NCBI GenBank assembly: GCA_018644665.1 | Contig: JABGQA010000058.1 | Location: 1-64,000 of the forward strand | DNA from: Candidatus Poribacteria bacterium | GTDB taxonomy: Bacteria; Poribacteria; WGA-4E; GCA-2687025 | Length of the DNA stretch: 64,000 nt | Direction of reading: 5' to 3' | Part shown: positions 26,819 through 36,697 of the stretch, one piece after another | Numbering within the stretch: position 1 is the stretch's first letter | Layout: the number at the start of each line of letters is the position of its first letter | The notes under the pieces: generated by a model | The model's database searches: none | The model's input: the letters and a program-made list of their open reading frames with translations, nothing else | What the model was told of the DNA's origin: nothing | Made by a program: the position numbers and the translations under genes

Positions 26819-27601
26819 ATGCGGAACATAGGTATGTGGTGCTCGGCTGCGATCCTGTCGGGTGTGGTAATCACGTCCGCCGTCGCCCTGGACATGTCTG
26901 GGCTCATCGCGGCGTACCCGATGGATGAGGGCTCCGGGACCACGGCGGCAGACATCTCCGGCAACGGCTACGACGGCGTCATCACCGACGGCGCGTGGAC
27001 GTCGGGCGTGTACGGCGAAGCGGTCGAATTCACCGGCGGCCAGTCACACATGGCCGCGGACGGCGTTCTCAGCTCGCTGCCGAACAACGCCATCTCACTC
27101 GGCGCGTGGTTCCAGCTGCAGGCGCACACGACGTACGAGGGGATCATCGGCGGCAGTGAGGAAGGCGTCGGCGAGGTGAGCGGCGAGTGCTGCCAGTACC
27201 GTCTCATGGTCGACCCAGGCTTCGCGCCGTTCTACAACGCCGGCGGCCATCAGGATGTCGCGGTGGCCGACGCCTCCGTCGAAGAGGGCGTCTGGTACCA
27301 CTACGCCATGACCATTGGCGACGGAGCCGTGACGGTCTACATCGACGGGCAGGTCATCGCCGAGAGCGACGCTGTCAACGACCCACTGCCCGAGCTGGCG
27401 ACGCCCTTCCTCGTCGGCACCGGTGAAAGCGCCGGGACCTGGCCGCTTACGGGCCTGGTAGATGAGGTGTTCGTCTACGATCGTGCGCTGAGCGGCACCG
27501 AAGTGAACGAGATCATGGGCGCCAGCCTCGCATCGTCGACCGCTGTCGACGCGCGCGGCAAGCTGCCGTTGCAGTGGGCCGCCATGAAGTCGGCGCGCTA
27601 A
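26819..27601 (+). CDS. Secreted LamG-domain protein, copy 2
   Basis: A 260-residue paralogue of the preceding LamG protein with the same layout: signal peptide ending ITSAVA, LamG domain and tail AVDARGKLPLQWAAMKSAR. Long runs are shared, such as GAWFQLQ, YEGIIGGS, CCQYR and PGFAPFYNAG. The main difference is a five-residue insertion before the CCQYR motif (EEGVGEVSGE against DPDLGG). GGAG six bases upstream sets the start at the second ATG of the frame. The first bases after the stop (TAACCAAC) also match copy 1, so the duplication covered the 3-prime flank. Confidence 0.85.
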   Translation: MRNIGMWCSAAILSGVVITSAVALDMSGLIAAYPMDEGSGTTAADISGNGYDGVITDGAWTSGVYGEAVEFTGGQSHMAADGVLSSLPNNAISLGAWFQLQAHTTYEGIIGGSEEGVGEVSGECCQYRLMVDPGFAPFYNAGGHQDVAVADASVEEGVWYHYAMTIGDGAVTVYIDGQVIAESDAVNDPLPELATPFLVGTGESAGTWPLTGLVDEVFVYDRALSGTEVNEIMGASLASSTAVDARGKLPLQWAAMKSAR

Positions 27602-27616
27602 CCAACACGCGTGCGC

Positions 27617-27656
27617 GCGGTAGGCTTGGCCGGCGCCCGTCGGTCACGCCTACCGC
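27617..27656. terminator. Bidirectional stem-loop between convergent genes
   Basis: A perfect 9-bp stem GCGGTAGGC / GCCTACCGC with a 22-base GC-rich loop lies between the LamG copy 2 stop and the convergent carboxypeptidase stop, touching the latter. Position and symmetry suit a shared terminator. Confidence 0.55.
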
Positions 27657-29401
27657 TACCGCAACGCCCCACCGATCTCCACGCCGTCCGCCTTGTCCGC
27701 CTCGTAGCTCACGACGACCCGTCCCGACCCCTGCACGATCCACGCGACCTCGACGCGCCCGCGGCTCGGAACGCCGTACTCCAGCCTGATCGGGTTCGGG
27801 TGGTCGTCGGTGAGGTCGATGCGCTCGTCGCGCCACCGATCGCCCACGCGGCCGCCAGCGACCACCTCAACGTGATCCCCGCGGATGCTCACGCGATCTG
27901 GGACGCCAATCTTCCCGTCACCCGAGAGAGCAGAGCGCGTCGGCATGGTCTGCGTGTTGCGGAACGCCGCGCGCACGCGCCACACATCGCCACCCAGCGC
28001 CTCTACCCGTAAGGGCTCGGCCTCGATGTCGGCGATTTCCGCCGCGTGCATGACGCAGAACATCGCGTTGCGGTGCAGCATCTCCTCGATCATGAACGAC
28101 GGCGCGACGCGCCCGTGCTCCCGCTTGTACCCGCCGACTTCGACCTCACCATACAGCGGATGATCGACCGGCTCCCACGCCACGCGGATGTCGTCGAGCA
28201 GCACATGGTCGGCGAACGCCGCCTGCCGATCACCACTGGCCCCTCCGGGCGCGTTGTAGTACTGGTCGCGCGACCACAGTTCGTTCGAGAACGTGAAGAT
28301 GCCCAACCCCTCGTATGCCCAGGTGAACGCGCCGTGGGTGGTGTAGAGGTCCTTCCAGATGATGAGGTGGCGATAGAACGGCAGGATGTCCTCGCCGTCC
28401 GCACCGATCTCGTCATACACCCGCACATCGTCGGCTGGGTATATCACGGTCTCGGAGCCCGGGCCGGTCAGGATCATGCCCCCGGAGTTGTGGAACGACT
28501 GCACCGCCGCGATGTTAGGGTGGTCAAGCAAGTACATCGCGATCGCGCGCGTCTCCGGGTGCGACAGCGGGTAGGCGCCCGCGCCCCACTGTATGTGTTG
28601 AGGCTGCCAGTCGCTCGGCCAGTTGCGGTTCATGTCGTAGAAGCCCGGGGCGTCCTCGTTGATGCGCCCATCGCCGTCGTTGTCGATGCCCTCGTTCCCA
28701 AGCATCACGTAGTCGCCCAGCTGGTCGCCCGTGACGCGCTCCAGGATGCGCGAATCGTCACGGTTCACGCGGTGCGTTCCCGTTCCCAGGGGGACGCGCT
28801 TCCGCATCTGCGTGATCTCGCGGTCTCCGTTCAGGTCGTCGTACCCGTCCTCGTCGAAGAGGCCGTCGCGGTCGTCGTCCTTGGGCTTCTTGCTGGAGCG
28901 TGACGAGTGAGCGGTATTGGGCGAGCTGAACCAGTAGTCACGTCCGTCTGGGTTCTGCGACGGCAGCACATAGAACACGCGCCGATCCAGCAACACCCGT
29001 GCCCGTGGGTTCGTGTCGTACTTCTCCAGGAGCCACCACGCGAGATACAGCGCGGCCTCTGCTCCCTGCACCTCGTTCCCGTGCACGTTCCCGTCCACCC
29101 ACATGCCGACCTTGTCGCGATCCTTGCCGGTCGCCTTGTTCGTCAGCACGAGGACGCGCATCGTCCGGCCCTCGTACGTCCGACCGAGGTCCTCCAGGCG
29201 CACGAATTGCGGGTACGCGGCCTCCAGGCGGCCCATGATGTCGAGCAGTTCCGCGTAGTCGTAGTACCGATTCCACGGGATCTCCACATTCGGAACCATC
29301 CGCCCGCCCTGCGCAGCAGCCGTAGCGGCGACGCCGACAAGCGCGATAGAAGCGAGAACCATGGCCAGTCTCTTCGCCGCGCGAGGCCAGAGCAGCATCA
29401 T
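27656..29401 (-). CDS. Secreted M14 zinc carboxypeptidase
   Basis: A 581-residue exported metallocarboxypeptidase. Signal peptide to about residue 31 (GVAATAAAQ). Zinc ligands are H107 and E110 in GNVHGNEVQ and H304 in QSFHNSGG; the catalytic glutamate is E374 in FSNELWS; NPDG and MNRNWPSDW carry the usual substrate-binding Asn/Arg. A calcium-type loop (DDDRDGLFDEDGYDDLNGD, about 175-193) and a second (DNDGDGRINEDAP) are inserted, as in many secreted M14 enzymes. It probably trims peptides outside the cytoplasm. The ATG overlaps the stop of the upstream paralogue as ATGA with GGAGGTG before it; the longer frame to 29833 is a shadow of that gene. Confidence 0.9.
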   Translation of the reverse strand: MMLLWPRAAKRLAMVLASIALVGVAATAAAQGGRMVPNVEIPWNRYYDYAELLDIMGRLEAAYPQFVRLEDLGRTYEGRTMRVLVLTNKATGKDRDKVGMWVDGNVHGNEVQGAEAALYLAWWLLEKYDTNPRARVLLDRRVFYVLPSQNPDGRDYWFSSPNTAHSSRSSKKPKDDDRDGLFDEDGYDDLNGDREITQMRKRVPLGTGTHRVNRDDSRILERVTGDQLGDYVMLGNEGIDNDGDGRINEDAPGFYDMNRNWPSDWQPQHIQWGAGAYPLSHPETRAIAMYLLDHPNIAAVQSFHNSGGMILTGPGSETVIYPADDVRVYDEIGADGEDILPFYRHLIIWKDLYTTHGAFTWAYEGLGIFTFSNELWSRDQYYNAPGGASGDRQAAFADHVLLDDIRVAWEPVDHPLYGEVEVGGYKREHGRVAPSFMIEEMLHRNAMFCVMHAAEIADIEAEPLRVEALGGDVWRVRAAFRNTQTMPTRSALSGDGKIGVPDRVSIRGDHVEVVAGGRVGDRWRDERIDLTDDHPNPIRLEYGVPSRGRVEVAWIVQGSGRVVVSYEADKADGVEIGGALR

Positions 29402-31089
29402 CGGCTCACCTCCAGTTCCACCACGGCTGCGCCCGCAGCCTGGGATACGGCGCTCGCGCGTGCGTCTGGCACGCCTCGTGGTAGGCGGTACAGCCAACGG
29501 AATTCCCGGCTGTCGCCGCGTCCCTTGAGCCGCTGGACGACGTGCCGGCCCTGCCCGGCGACGAGTTCGCCACCCGCCGGCAGTTCGAGCGCCACGCGAA
29601 TCGGCAGCGGCCGACGGGTGCGCTCGCCCATCGCGGTCATTGTCGGCAGCAGGCTCCCGTTGACCAGCGTCGCGCGCGCGTCGAACAGGCGGTCGGCGGC
29701 CTCGGTAACCTCGACCTTCACCCACTCGACACGCGGCAGGTCGTCGGCGAGAGAGGCGACGAACCCCACCCACTGGTCGACCAACGCCGGGATGCTCTCC
29801 GCGGGCGGGTTGTGGAGTGTCAGCGGCCGCCATCCCCCGATCTCGACATCGCCCAGTTCGGCGTGCCGGAACGGTGTCCAGGGGGCGAAGGCCGCGCCCG
29901 CGTACGCTGTGTCGTTCCAGGCGAGCAGCTTGGCCTCGTCTGAGGGGTCGTCGGCCTCGTCCTTCTCTTCGGAGACGTCTTGCTCGGACTCGTCAGCCCC
30001 GTCGTCTTCGTCCGCTTCGTCGAGCGCGTCGAGAGGAGGCGACCAGACGGCGCTCTCGACAACCAACGCCCCAAACTGGTAGTACGCCCAGTCCGCGAAC
30101 CCGCCATGCCCGTCGTCGGCGCCTCTCGGTTTGGCGTCCACGTCTTCCCACAGCCTCTCACCCAACAGCTTGAGCATGTCAGCGTCCGCTGTGAGCGGCC
30201 CCGTGGACGACGCGTCGACGTCCTCGGCCCCGTCCGAAGGCTCTGCGGTGTTGTCCTCCGATCCCAGCACGATCACGACCGAGATGTTCGGATGAGCCAG
30301 CATGAACTCGATGAGGCCGTGCGTTTCGGGTTCGCTCAGTTGGAACGGCCCGGCATCTCGGGCGTGTTGCTGCCATCGGTGGGGCCAATTCGCCTCCAAC
30401 AGCCCGCCGCCGGGGCCGTCCTCGTTCAGGTCCCGATCGGAGTCGTTGTCGATGCCCTCCCTGAGCAGGCGATACCCGCCCATTTCGCCCTTGGCGGCGT
30501 CGGCCTCGACCATCGCGCGCGAGTCGCTCGCGTCCTGGCGCCACGCTCCTGTGGGGTCGGGAACGCGCATGTGCAGGGCGAACCCATCGCCGTTCACGTC
30601 CTCGGCGGGATCTTCGTCGGTGCGGCCGTCGCGGTCCTCGTCTATGGGCCAGCCGCGCCAAGGTTCCTCTCCGCCGAACGCGTGCGCGGCGCCATCGGGA
30701 TTCGCTACCGGCACGACGTACACGCTCGCCACCCGCGTGACCGCCGCGGCCGAGGTCGCCAGCCTCTCCGCGAGATGAAACGCGACCTGTGACGCGATCG
30801 GCCGGTCCCCGTCTGGGTCGGCCAGGATCAGCAAGCCGGGACGCCCTGCAGTCTCTCCCGCACCGATGGCGACCACGAACAGCCCGCGCCCCTCGTCGGT
30901 CTGCGCGATCTCGCGCATCTCCGCGCGATCGGAGGCGGCCACCACGGCGTGGAGCCGCTTCACAAGCTCGTCTGGGGCGGTGTAGCCGGCCGGCGGCGGC
31001 TCCGACGTGGCGAGCGCGTGGGACAGGGCGAGGAACATGAGCGCGGCGCCCCATCCGCACCGCGCTGCGCTTCGGCCTCGTTCTCGCAT
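29398..31089 (-). CDS. Degenerate M14 carboxypeptidase-like protein
   Basis: A 563-residue exported paralogue of the adjacent M14 enzyme. It has a signal peptide (CGWGAALMFLALSHALA), the NPDG motif (VVPVANPDGAAHAF), calcium-type loops (DEDRDGRTDEDPAEDVNGD) and the HPNISVV strand. The catalytic site is lost: the HGNE motif aligns with DGDR (about 93-96), the third zinc histidine region reads VLGSEDN, NRNW is changed to EANW, and the catalytic Glu region is VVESAVW. It is thus a probable pseudoenzyme, perhaps a partner or regulator of the active enzyme, to which it is translationally coupled by a 4-base overlap. Confidence 0.8.
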   Translation of the reverse strand: MRERGRSAARCGWGAALMFLALSHALATSEPPPAGYTAPDELVKRLHAVVAASDRAEMREIAQTDEGRGLFVVAIGAGETAGRPGLLILADPDGDRPIASQVAFHLAERLATSAAAVTRVASVYVVPVANPDGAAHAFGGEEPWRGWPIDEDRDGRTDEDPAEDVNGDGFALHMRVPDPTGAWRQDASDSRAMVEADAAKGEMGGYRLLREGIDNDSDRDLNEDGPGGGLLEANWPHRWQQHARDAGPFQLSEPETHGLIEFMLAHPNISVVIVLGSEDNTAEPSDGAEDVDASSTGPLTADADMLKLLGERLWEDVDAKPRGADDGHGGFADWAYYQFGALVVESAVWSPPLDALDEADEDDGADESEQDVSEEKDEADDPSDEAKLLAWNDTAYAGAAFAPWTPFRHAELGDVEIGGWRPLTLHNPPAESIPALVDQWVGFVASLADDLPRVEWVKVEVTEAADRLFDARATLVNGSLLPTMTAMGERTRRPLPIRVALELPAGGELVAGQGRHVVQRLKGRGDSREFRWLYRLPRGVPDARASAVSQAAGAAVVELEVSR

Positions 31090-31235
31090 GGGACACTCCA
31101 GGTGGGCTGGCTGGCGTTCGGCCGATCACCGCAATATCACATGTACGCGACGGCGTCGCAACGACGTGCGACGGGGTGGAGGGTCTCGCTATACTGCACG
31201 GGCCGACGACAAGCGAGCCCCTGGGAGAACGCGGC

Positions 31236-31868
31236 GTGGGCAACTCAGTATCGACAGTCGTGGGCATCGCGGGAGGCTCTGGCGCGGGCAAGACGACCTT
31301 CGTGCGCCGACTGCTCGAGGCTCTGCCGCCCGGGTCGACGACGACCCTGAGCCACGACACCTACTACCGTGACCTCAGCCACCTGCCGCCGGATGTGCGC
31401 GCGTCGATGAACTTCGACCACCCGGACTCGCTCGAGACGGCTCTGCTCTGTGACCACGTCGACTGTCTTCGGCGAGGGATTGGCGTCGATGTCCCCACGT
31501 ACGACTTCGCAACGCACTCGCGCTCAGGCCATACGACGCGTGCGGAGCCGACGCCTACGCTCATCGTCGAGGGCATCCTCATCCTCGCGGACGAGCGGCT
31601 GCGCTCACTCCTCGGCCTCGCCGTGTACATCGACGTTGAGCCGGACGCGCGGCTCGCACGGCGCATACAGCGCGACATCCGCGACCGTGGACGTTCCGCG
31701 GAATCGGTCACCCGCCAATGGCTCGAGACGGTGCAGCCGATGCACGACGAGTTCGTGGGCCCGAGCCGTGGTCACGCGGACATCATCGTGCCCCACGGCG
31801 GCGACAACGCGATGGCAGCCCGTCTGCTCGCGGCGTACGCCAGCCGGCAGCCGCAAGAACGCCTCTGA
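31236..31868 (+). CDS. udk: Uridine/cytidine kinase
   Basis: A 210-residue P-loop kinase that phosphorylates uridine (and cytidine) to the monophosphate in pyrimidine salvage. Walker A is GIAGGSGAGKTTFVRR. The family motif HDTYYRDLSHLP follows the first helix; MNFDHPDS and PTYDFATHSR are the substrate-binding loops; LIVEGILIL is the Walker B strand. The C-terminus (EFVGPSRGHADIIVPHGG) is typical of Udk. The start is GTG with GGGAGA upstream; the frame opens 60 bases earlier without support. It is divergent from the M14-like gene. Confidence 0.9.
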   Translation: MGNSVSTVVGIAGGSGAGKTTFVRRLLEALPPGSTTTLSHDTYYRDLSHLPPDVRASMNFDHPDSLETALLCDHVDCLRRGIGVDVPTYDFATHSRSGHTTRAEPTPTLIVEGILILADERLRSLLGLAVYIDVEPDARLARRIQRDIRDRGRSAESVTRQWLETVQPMHDEFVGPSRGHADIIVPHGGDNAMAARLLAAYASRQPQERL

Positions 31869-31960
31869 GGCATGTGGCGTCCGGGAGGGCGACCCCTGCC
31901 GGGCTTCCGTGTGAAGCTGCGGTCACTCCCTTGAACCCTCCGACGTGAAGCGGCCACGCG

Positions 31961-34351
31961 CTACTTGGCGGCCCACGTCACCCGCAGGGCCGTCGGCACG
32001 TCCGCCCGTAGCGGCACGTCGCGAGAAATGGACCCGTGGCGCCCGTGGCTTGCCAACGTCTCGCCAGACACCGTGAACGACTCGATGCCCCGTCGGAGCA
32101 TCACCGTGACCGTCTGATCCACGCGCGACCGCAGCATCGCGTCGACGACACGCGCCGAGAGGTCCCACCCCAGCCGATCCACCGTCGCCTGTGTCCTACA
32201 TTCGACACCCGTGATGCTGCCCCGCGGCACCGCGTCGTGCAGGGCGGGCAGGAACTCGATAACGCCCGGTCGGGACGATACGAGCATCTCCATGACGACG
32301 GCGGGGAGCGACGTCCCGGCATCCACGTTGTAGATGTGGTGGCCGGGGTTGTGGCTGGTCACGAGACTTCGGTAGATGAACTCGTCGTGGAGTATCTGCG
32401 TGAGGTTCCGGTGGACGATGTCGCCGTCCTTCAGGCGGGCCGCGACCAGGGCCATGTGCATCAGCCCGTGCGCGGATCGGTTCCCCTGACCCCGAAGATT
32501 CGCGGCCACGCGCGCCGCCTCGAAGAACTCCGGCGTGTTCTCCACGTCGATCTCCAGCCCTGGCCAGAGCGGGTACAGGTGCGACAGGTGCCGATGGTTG
32601 TACTCGTCGGCGAGGTCGCGCCACGCCCACTCCCGCAGCGCCCCGTCTTCGTTGACGAGATACGGCGGCAGGGCATCGAGGATCGCCCGCCATCGTGGCA
32701 TCGCGTCGGGGTGTTCGCCGGTATTCTCGCAAGACGCCACGAGCGTCGACAGCGTCTCGCGGCAGACGGCGATGTCCATCGTCGCGTTGATCGCCGCGGG
32801 GCATCCTGTGTTTGCCGGGGCGTTCTCCGGGGAATACGACGGCACGAACACGAGCTTGCCGTTCTCATCGCGCGTCGTGAGAAAGTCCTCGTAGAACGCG
32901 GCGATCTCGACGAGTGCCGGTATGAGTCTCTCGCGTAAGAAGGTCTCGTCGCCGGTGACCTGGTAGTGCTCCAGAAACGGCTGGTACAACCACCCGGCGC
33001 CCGACAGCCAGAAGTGCCCTGGGAAGCCCTCGTCGAAGTGCCGATGCAGGTTGTGGTTTCCATCGGTTCGGGGGCCAGCCAGCACGCCTCGGCAGCCATA
33101 GAACTTCCGCGCGTTGGTCTCCCAGTCCGCGAAGATACCCTCGACGAGTCGGAAGTAGCCTTCCATCGCTTCGGGCAGCGACCCGGTATTGCCGCCTGAG
33201 ACGGCGAGGTTTACGTTCGCGTCGGTGGTGAAATCCCCTCGCCAGCTCGGATTCCACGACGCGTTCCAGATCCCGGTGAGGCGCGGCGGCCATTCACCAC
33301 TAGAACTGATGAGGACATACCGTCCCATGTCGAACATCGTCTCCAGCAACGCCGGGTTGACGACGTCCTCGTCCTGCGCCTCGAGCAACTCCTCCGCGCT
33401 GCGACTACGAGCCGGGCTGGCGCCGAGATCAAGCCGGACGCGGCCGAACATCTCTCCGTGAATCGCGGCATGGCGCCCCAGGAGCGCGTCGTAGTCGGCG
33501 GCCACCGCGTCCAGGCTTTCGCGGAGATTCTGCGCGGCCCGTTCCCCGGCGTCGCGATGCCATTCCAGGCGAGTGAGAAGGAGCACCGAGTCGGCGTCCC
33601 GGACCTTGACCATCTGGCCGTCTGTGTAGCACGTGCCGCCCGTGGGAACGACGCGCGTCGCGCAGGTGAACCCGCCGCCGCCGGTTTCGCTGGGGTACCG
33701 CCCTCGTAGTTCGAGGGTGTCCTGGGTGACTCGCTTCTCGAACCGCACGGCCTCGGGCAGCGCATGCAGACGTTCGTCGGCGTTGATCTCGACGTGCAGC
33801 GGGCCGTCGGACGGCGCGCGCAGCAGTTGCACGATGACGCCATCCGCCCGAGACGCGAACGACCGCCGCGTCCACTCGCCGAGGCCGTCGCGCCATCTCA
33901 CGACGATCTCGCCGGTCTCGAAGTCGAGCGATCGCACGTAATCGCCGGGCGTTCCGCGTGAGGCGACATCGAAGCAGAGCGCGTGGCCCGGGTGATACAT
34001 GTCGGTCCACTCGATACCGTCCCACCCGTCGTCCCGGGCAGCCTCGATGGAGTGGGCGTAGGCCTCGGCGTAGTGCCCGTCGAGCATGAGCCGCCGTATC
34101 TCGGGGAGCGCGTGTGCGATGTCCGGCGGCTCCGGCGGAGACTTCCATTGCGGCAGGTTGAACCGCTCGTGGTTCAGCACGACGCGTTCGCTGTACGGAT
34201 TGCCGAATACCAACGCGCCGAGCGTCCCGTTCCCCGTGATGAGCGCGTCTTCCCATCGCTCCGCGGGGTAAAGGCTGCTCATGCCGCGTGCCGGTGCGAT
34301 GGTGTCTCGTTCGGTGGCGGACATCGGCGACACCGTCGTAGTTGGGGTCAC
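31961..34351 (-). CDS. Glycoside hydrolase family 95 (alpha-L-fucosidase type)
   Basis: A 796-residue GH95-like enzyme with the signature NHRHLSHLYPLWPG (about residue 590), an N-terminal beta-sandwich starting GNGTLGALVFGN and an (alpha/alpha)6 barrel containing GIWNASWNPSWRGDFTTDAN. Members hydrolyse alpha-1,2-L-fucosides or related galactosides. There is no signal peptide, so it probably acts on imported oligosaccharides. AGGAGG lies ten bases before the GTG start. It may be co-expressed with nothing nearby; the next gene on the strand is 224 bases upstream. Confidence 0.88.
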   Translation of the reverse strand: MTPTTTVSPMSATERDTIAPARGMSSLYPAERWEDALITGNGTLGALVFGNPYSERVVLNHERFNLPQWKSPPEPPDIAHALPEIRRLMLDGHYAEAYAHSIEAARDDGWDGIEWTDMYHPGHALCFDVASRGTPGDYVRSLDFETGEIVVRWRDGLGEWTRRSFASRADGVIVQLLRAPSDGPLHVEINADERLHALPEAVRFEKRVTQDTLELRGRYPSETGGGGFTCATRVVPTGGTCYTDGQMVKVRDADSVLLLTRLEWHRDAGERAAQNLRESLDAVAADYDALLGRHAAIHGEMFGRVRLDLGASPARSRSAEELLEAQDEDVVNPALLETMFDMGRYVLISSSGEWPPRLTGIWNASWNPSWRGDFTTDANVNLAVSGGNTGSLPEAMEGYFRLVEGIFADWETNARKFYGCRGVLAGPRTDGNHNLHRHFDEGFPGHFWLSGAGWLYQPFLEHYQVTGDETFLRERLIPALVEIAAFYEDFLTTRDENGKLVFVPSYSPENAPANTGCPAAINATMDIAVCRETLSTLVASCENTGEHPDAMPRWRAILDALPPYLVNEDGALREWAWRDLADEYNHRHLSHLYPLWPGLEIDVENTPEFFEAARVAANLRGQGNRSAHGLMHMALVAARLKDGDIVHRNLTQILHDEFIYRSLVTSHNPGHHIYNVDAGTSLPAVVMEMLVSSRPGVIEFLPALHDAVPRGSITGVECRTQATVDRLGWDLSARVVDAMLRSRVDQTVTVMLRRGIESFTVSGETLASHGRHGSISRDVPLRADVPTALRVTWAAK

Positions 34352-34575
34352 GGTGTATCGACCTCCTGGATATACCAGACGAATCTGAACTGCCTGCGTG
34401 TTGCCCTGTCGAACGCGCGGTCGCCGGTCGTGAGGTCGCTGCCCCGCAGTTGGGCCAACGCGGCGTAGGTGGAACCGTCCACCCGGGCTTGATTCAGCCT
34501 GTCAGCAGTCTCAGACGCCCGGCGACGCGCACGGGCACGGGCATCCTACGTTCCGGGCGCGCACTGGGCAACGCG

Positions 34576-36504
34576 CTACCCCGTCCAGAAGACGTACACC
34601 GGCACATGGAAGACCAACCCGATGGTCGCCCAGAGCATTCCGAGCGTGAAATCCCCGATGATGAGCCCGAGGAAGAACGGCACGGAGCGACGGTACCCGC
34701 TCACGCCCGCGAACCGGAGCACGCTCCACTTGGCCACAGACGCTATGACGAGCGGGAAGAAGATGCGCCCGATGCCCCATCGCCCCGAGATGACGTACCC
34801 CACGGGATGAAACGGCCACCACAAGTACTGCGTGCGCACCGCCGCGAGCGCGGTCGTCAGCAGGAAGCCTCCCAACGTGAACGTCAACGCCATCGGCTGC
34901 CACCCGGTTGGGGCTTGGAGCCGCGACGTCAGCAGGCGGAAGCCGACGCTCGCTGCCCACGTCTCCTCAGGGTACGCCTCGACGCCGAGTGTGTACGCGT
35001 CGTGCAGGTACGCCCACCAACCGGCGAGCGACCCCACGCCCGCCGCCAGCAACACTGCCGCCATCAACCCACGCGAGGAGATGCGCATGCGCTCGGCGAA
35101 CTTCATCGCCTCCAGTTGAATCGGCATCGGATGCTCCCGGCCAGCCGACCCGAGAATCCAGTGCAGCAGCCCGAATCCCACGATGTTGCCCGGCCCCAGG
35201 CGCCGCGACCCCAGCGCCGTCATGAGGAGATAGTCCGGCGTCGCGCCCGACAGAGTGTGCACCGCCGGGCCGAGTTCTGCGCGAATCCGCGTGATCGCGG
35301 TGGCGAGCCCGAAATACAGCAGGAAGAAAGGGATCAGCAGCCAGAACGACATGCCGAGGTAGTGACAGAACACCATCAGCCCGATCGCGCCCGCAGCGGC
35401 GCCCAACGCGGGCAGCCGCACTTCCCGTGGCGCCGCGTCCGGCACGTTCGCGAAGATCCCCGCGAAGTGGCGTCGGCCCTTCCACACGGCAAAGCACAGC
35501 AACGCGATCCATCCGCCCCGGACCTGGGCCTCGGCATACGGGAATCCTGGCATCGCGCCGAAACCGTACGCGCTCCCCACGACGCGCTCCGCCTGCCAGA
35601 CCAGGTGGAAGACCCACGTCGACAGGATCAGGTCGAGCGGCATCAGGTATGCCATCCCAACGGCGAAGGGGTAGAACGTCCGATACATGTACCCCATCGC
35701 GTTCCACGGGCGCGTGGGGAAGTACCGGGCCAGGTTCAACGGCTGCACCGGAAGCGCCGGGACCGACGGGTACCACACGTTCGTTTGGTTCACCACGCTG
35801 ATGACCGCAGCGATCCCGAACCCTATCCACAGCAACCGATGCCCGAACAGCGATGTCCCCCCGGTCGTGTTCGGTCCCGCCATCTCGAACGGCAGCTGCG
35901 CGATGGGGTACGACAGACGCTCGTTCGTGATCCACTGTCGCCGCACGATCCGCGCGAGGCAGAACATCACGAACATGAGCGTCACGGTAAACGCAGTCCA
36001 CGCGGCAGCGCGCGGGGCCCATGCCCGCAGGTGCGCGTCGGTGTAGAGCGTCGAGTCGCCTTCGTAATACCCGCGGAGCACCTGCCGGTCCTGGACGGTG
36101 ATCCACTCCGGCAAGTACCGCCCGAACAGGTTGGCCCAGTCGTTCTCCGGCGTGGCGTGCCACGTCCCGTTGCCCATCAGCGACACGAGGCACTTAATCA
36201 TGTCCGTGCCGTTGAGAGCGGTCGCTGTCGCCAGCATGGTGTAGATGATGAGCACTTCGCGACGCTGGAGAGCGCGACGCGGCGCGTACCGCGCGATACG
36301 ACCGTTCACAAGCGCGAGCAGGAAGAGGATCGTGATAACGTTGCAGAACAGAGCGAGGTCGCTCAGTTCAATGTCCAGGATGCTGCTGAGCGGGGTCTGC
36401 CAGTGCGCGTTGAGCACCACCAGCACGCACCCGACGACCAGCGCGCGCCCTGTGGCGAACCCAGACGAAGAGTCGGGCGGCGACGATGCTTTGGTGGATG
36501 GCAC
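34576..36504 (-). CDS. DUF6785-type polytopic membrane protein, copy 1
   Basis: A 642-residue inner membrane protein with about 12-14 hydrophobic segments. It resembles the DUF6785/DUF6784 family that I recall from Poribacteria, Planctomycetes and Armatimonadota. Recognisable pieces are RREVLIIYTMLATATALNG, ENDWANLFGRYLPEWIT, PWNAMGYMYRTFYPFAVG, WWPFHPVGYVISG and PFFLGLIIGDF. The function is unknown; transport is likely. The GTG start chosen gives a length close to the second copy (656) and leaves room for a divergent promoter; the frame extends to 36657. No strong ribosome site distinguishes the start. Confidence 0.75.
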   Translation of the reverse strand: MPSTKASSPPDSSSGFATGRALVVGCVLVVLNAHWQTPLSSILDIELSDLALFCNVITILFLLALVNGRIARYAPRRALQRREVLIIYTMLATATALNGTDMIKCLVSLMGNGTWHATPENDWANLFGRYLPEWITVQDRQVLRGYYEGDSTLYTDAHLRAWAPRAAAWTAFTVTLMFVMFCLARIVRRQWITNERLSYPIAQLPFEMAGPNTTGGTSLFGHRLLWIGFGIAAVISVVNQTNVWYPSVPALPVQPLNLARYFPTRPWNAMGYMYRTFYPFAVGMAYLMPLDLILSTWVFHLVWQAERVVGSAYGFGAMPGFPYAEAQVRGGWIALLCFAVWKGRRHFAGIFANVPDAAPREVRLPALGAAAGAIGLMVFCHYLGMSFWLLIPFFLLYFGLATAITRIRAELGPAVHTLSGATPDYLLMTALGSRRLGPGNIVGFGLLHWILGSAGREHPMPIQLEAMKFAERMRISSRGLMAAVLLAAGVGSLAGWWAYLHDAYTLGVEAYPEETWAASVGFRLLTSRLQAPTGWQPMALTFTLGGFLLTTALAAVRTQYLWWPFHPVGYVISGRWGIGRIFFPLVIASVAKWSVLRFAGVSGYRRSVPFFLGLIIGDFTLGMLWATIGLVFHVPVYVFWTG

Positions 36505-36697
36505 GGCGCGCTCTTGCAGGCGACGAGGAGGCGACGAGTTGTTACCCGCAGTGTCGGCGCGCGCGCTTCGGCCGTCAACCCGAGGGTATGTCACCCAAGG
36601 CGGACGCAGATAGGCTGCCCTTCCCGGCCGCTGTCGGCGACCATACCGGTCACTCACCGGCTACGGCCGCAGACGGGAAAGCTTTGGGGGACGCTCT

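Noticed and set aside
29402..29833. N-terminal extension of the M14 carboxypeptidase frame
   Set aside because: It is Arg-rich shadow of the upstream paralogue. The ATGA overlap with GGAGGTG upstream sets the real start.
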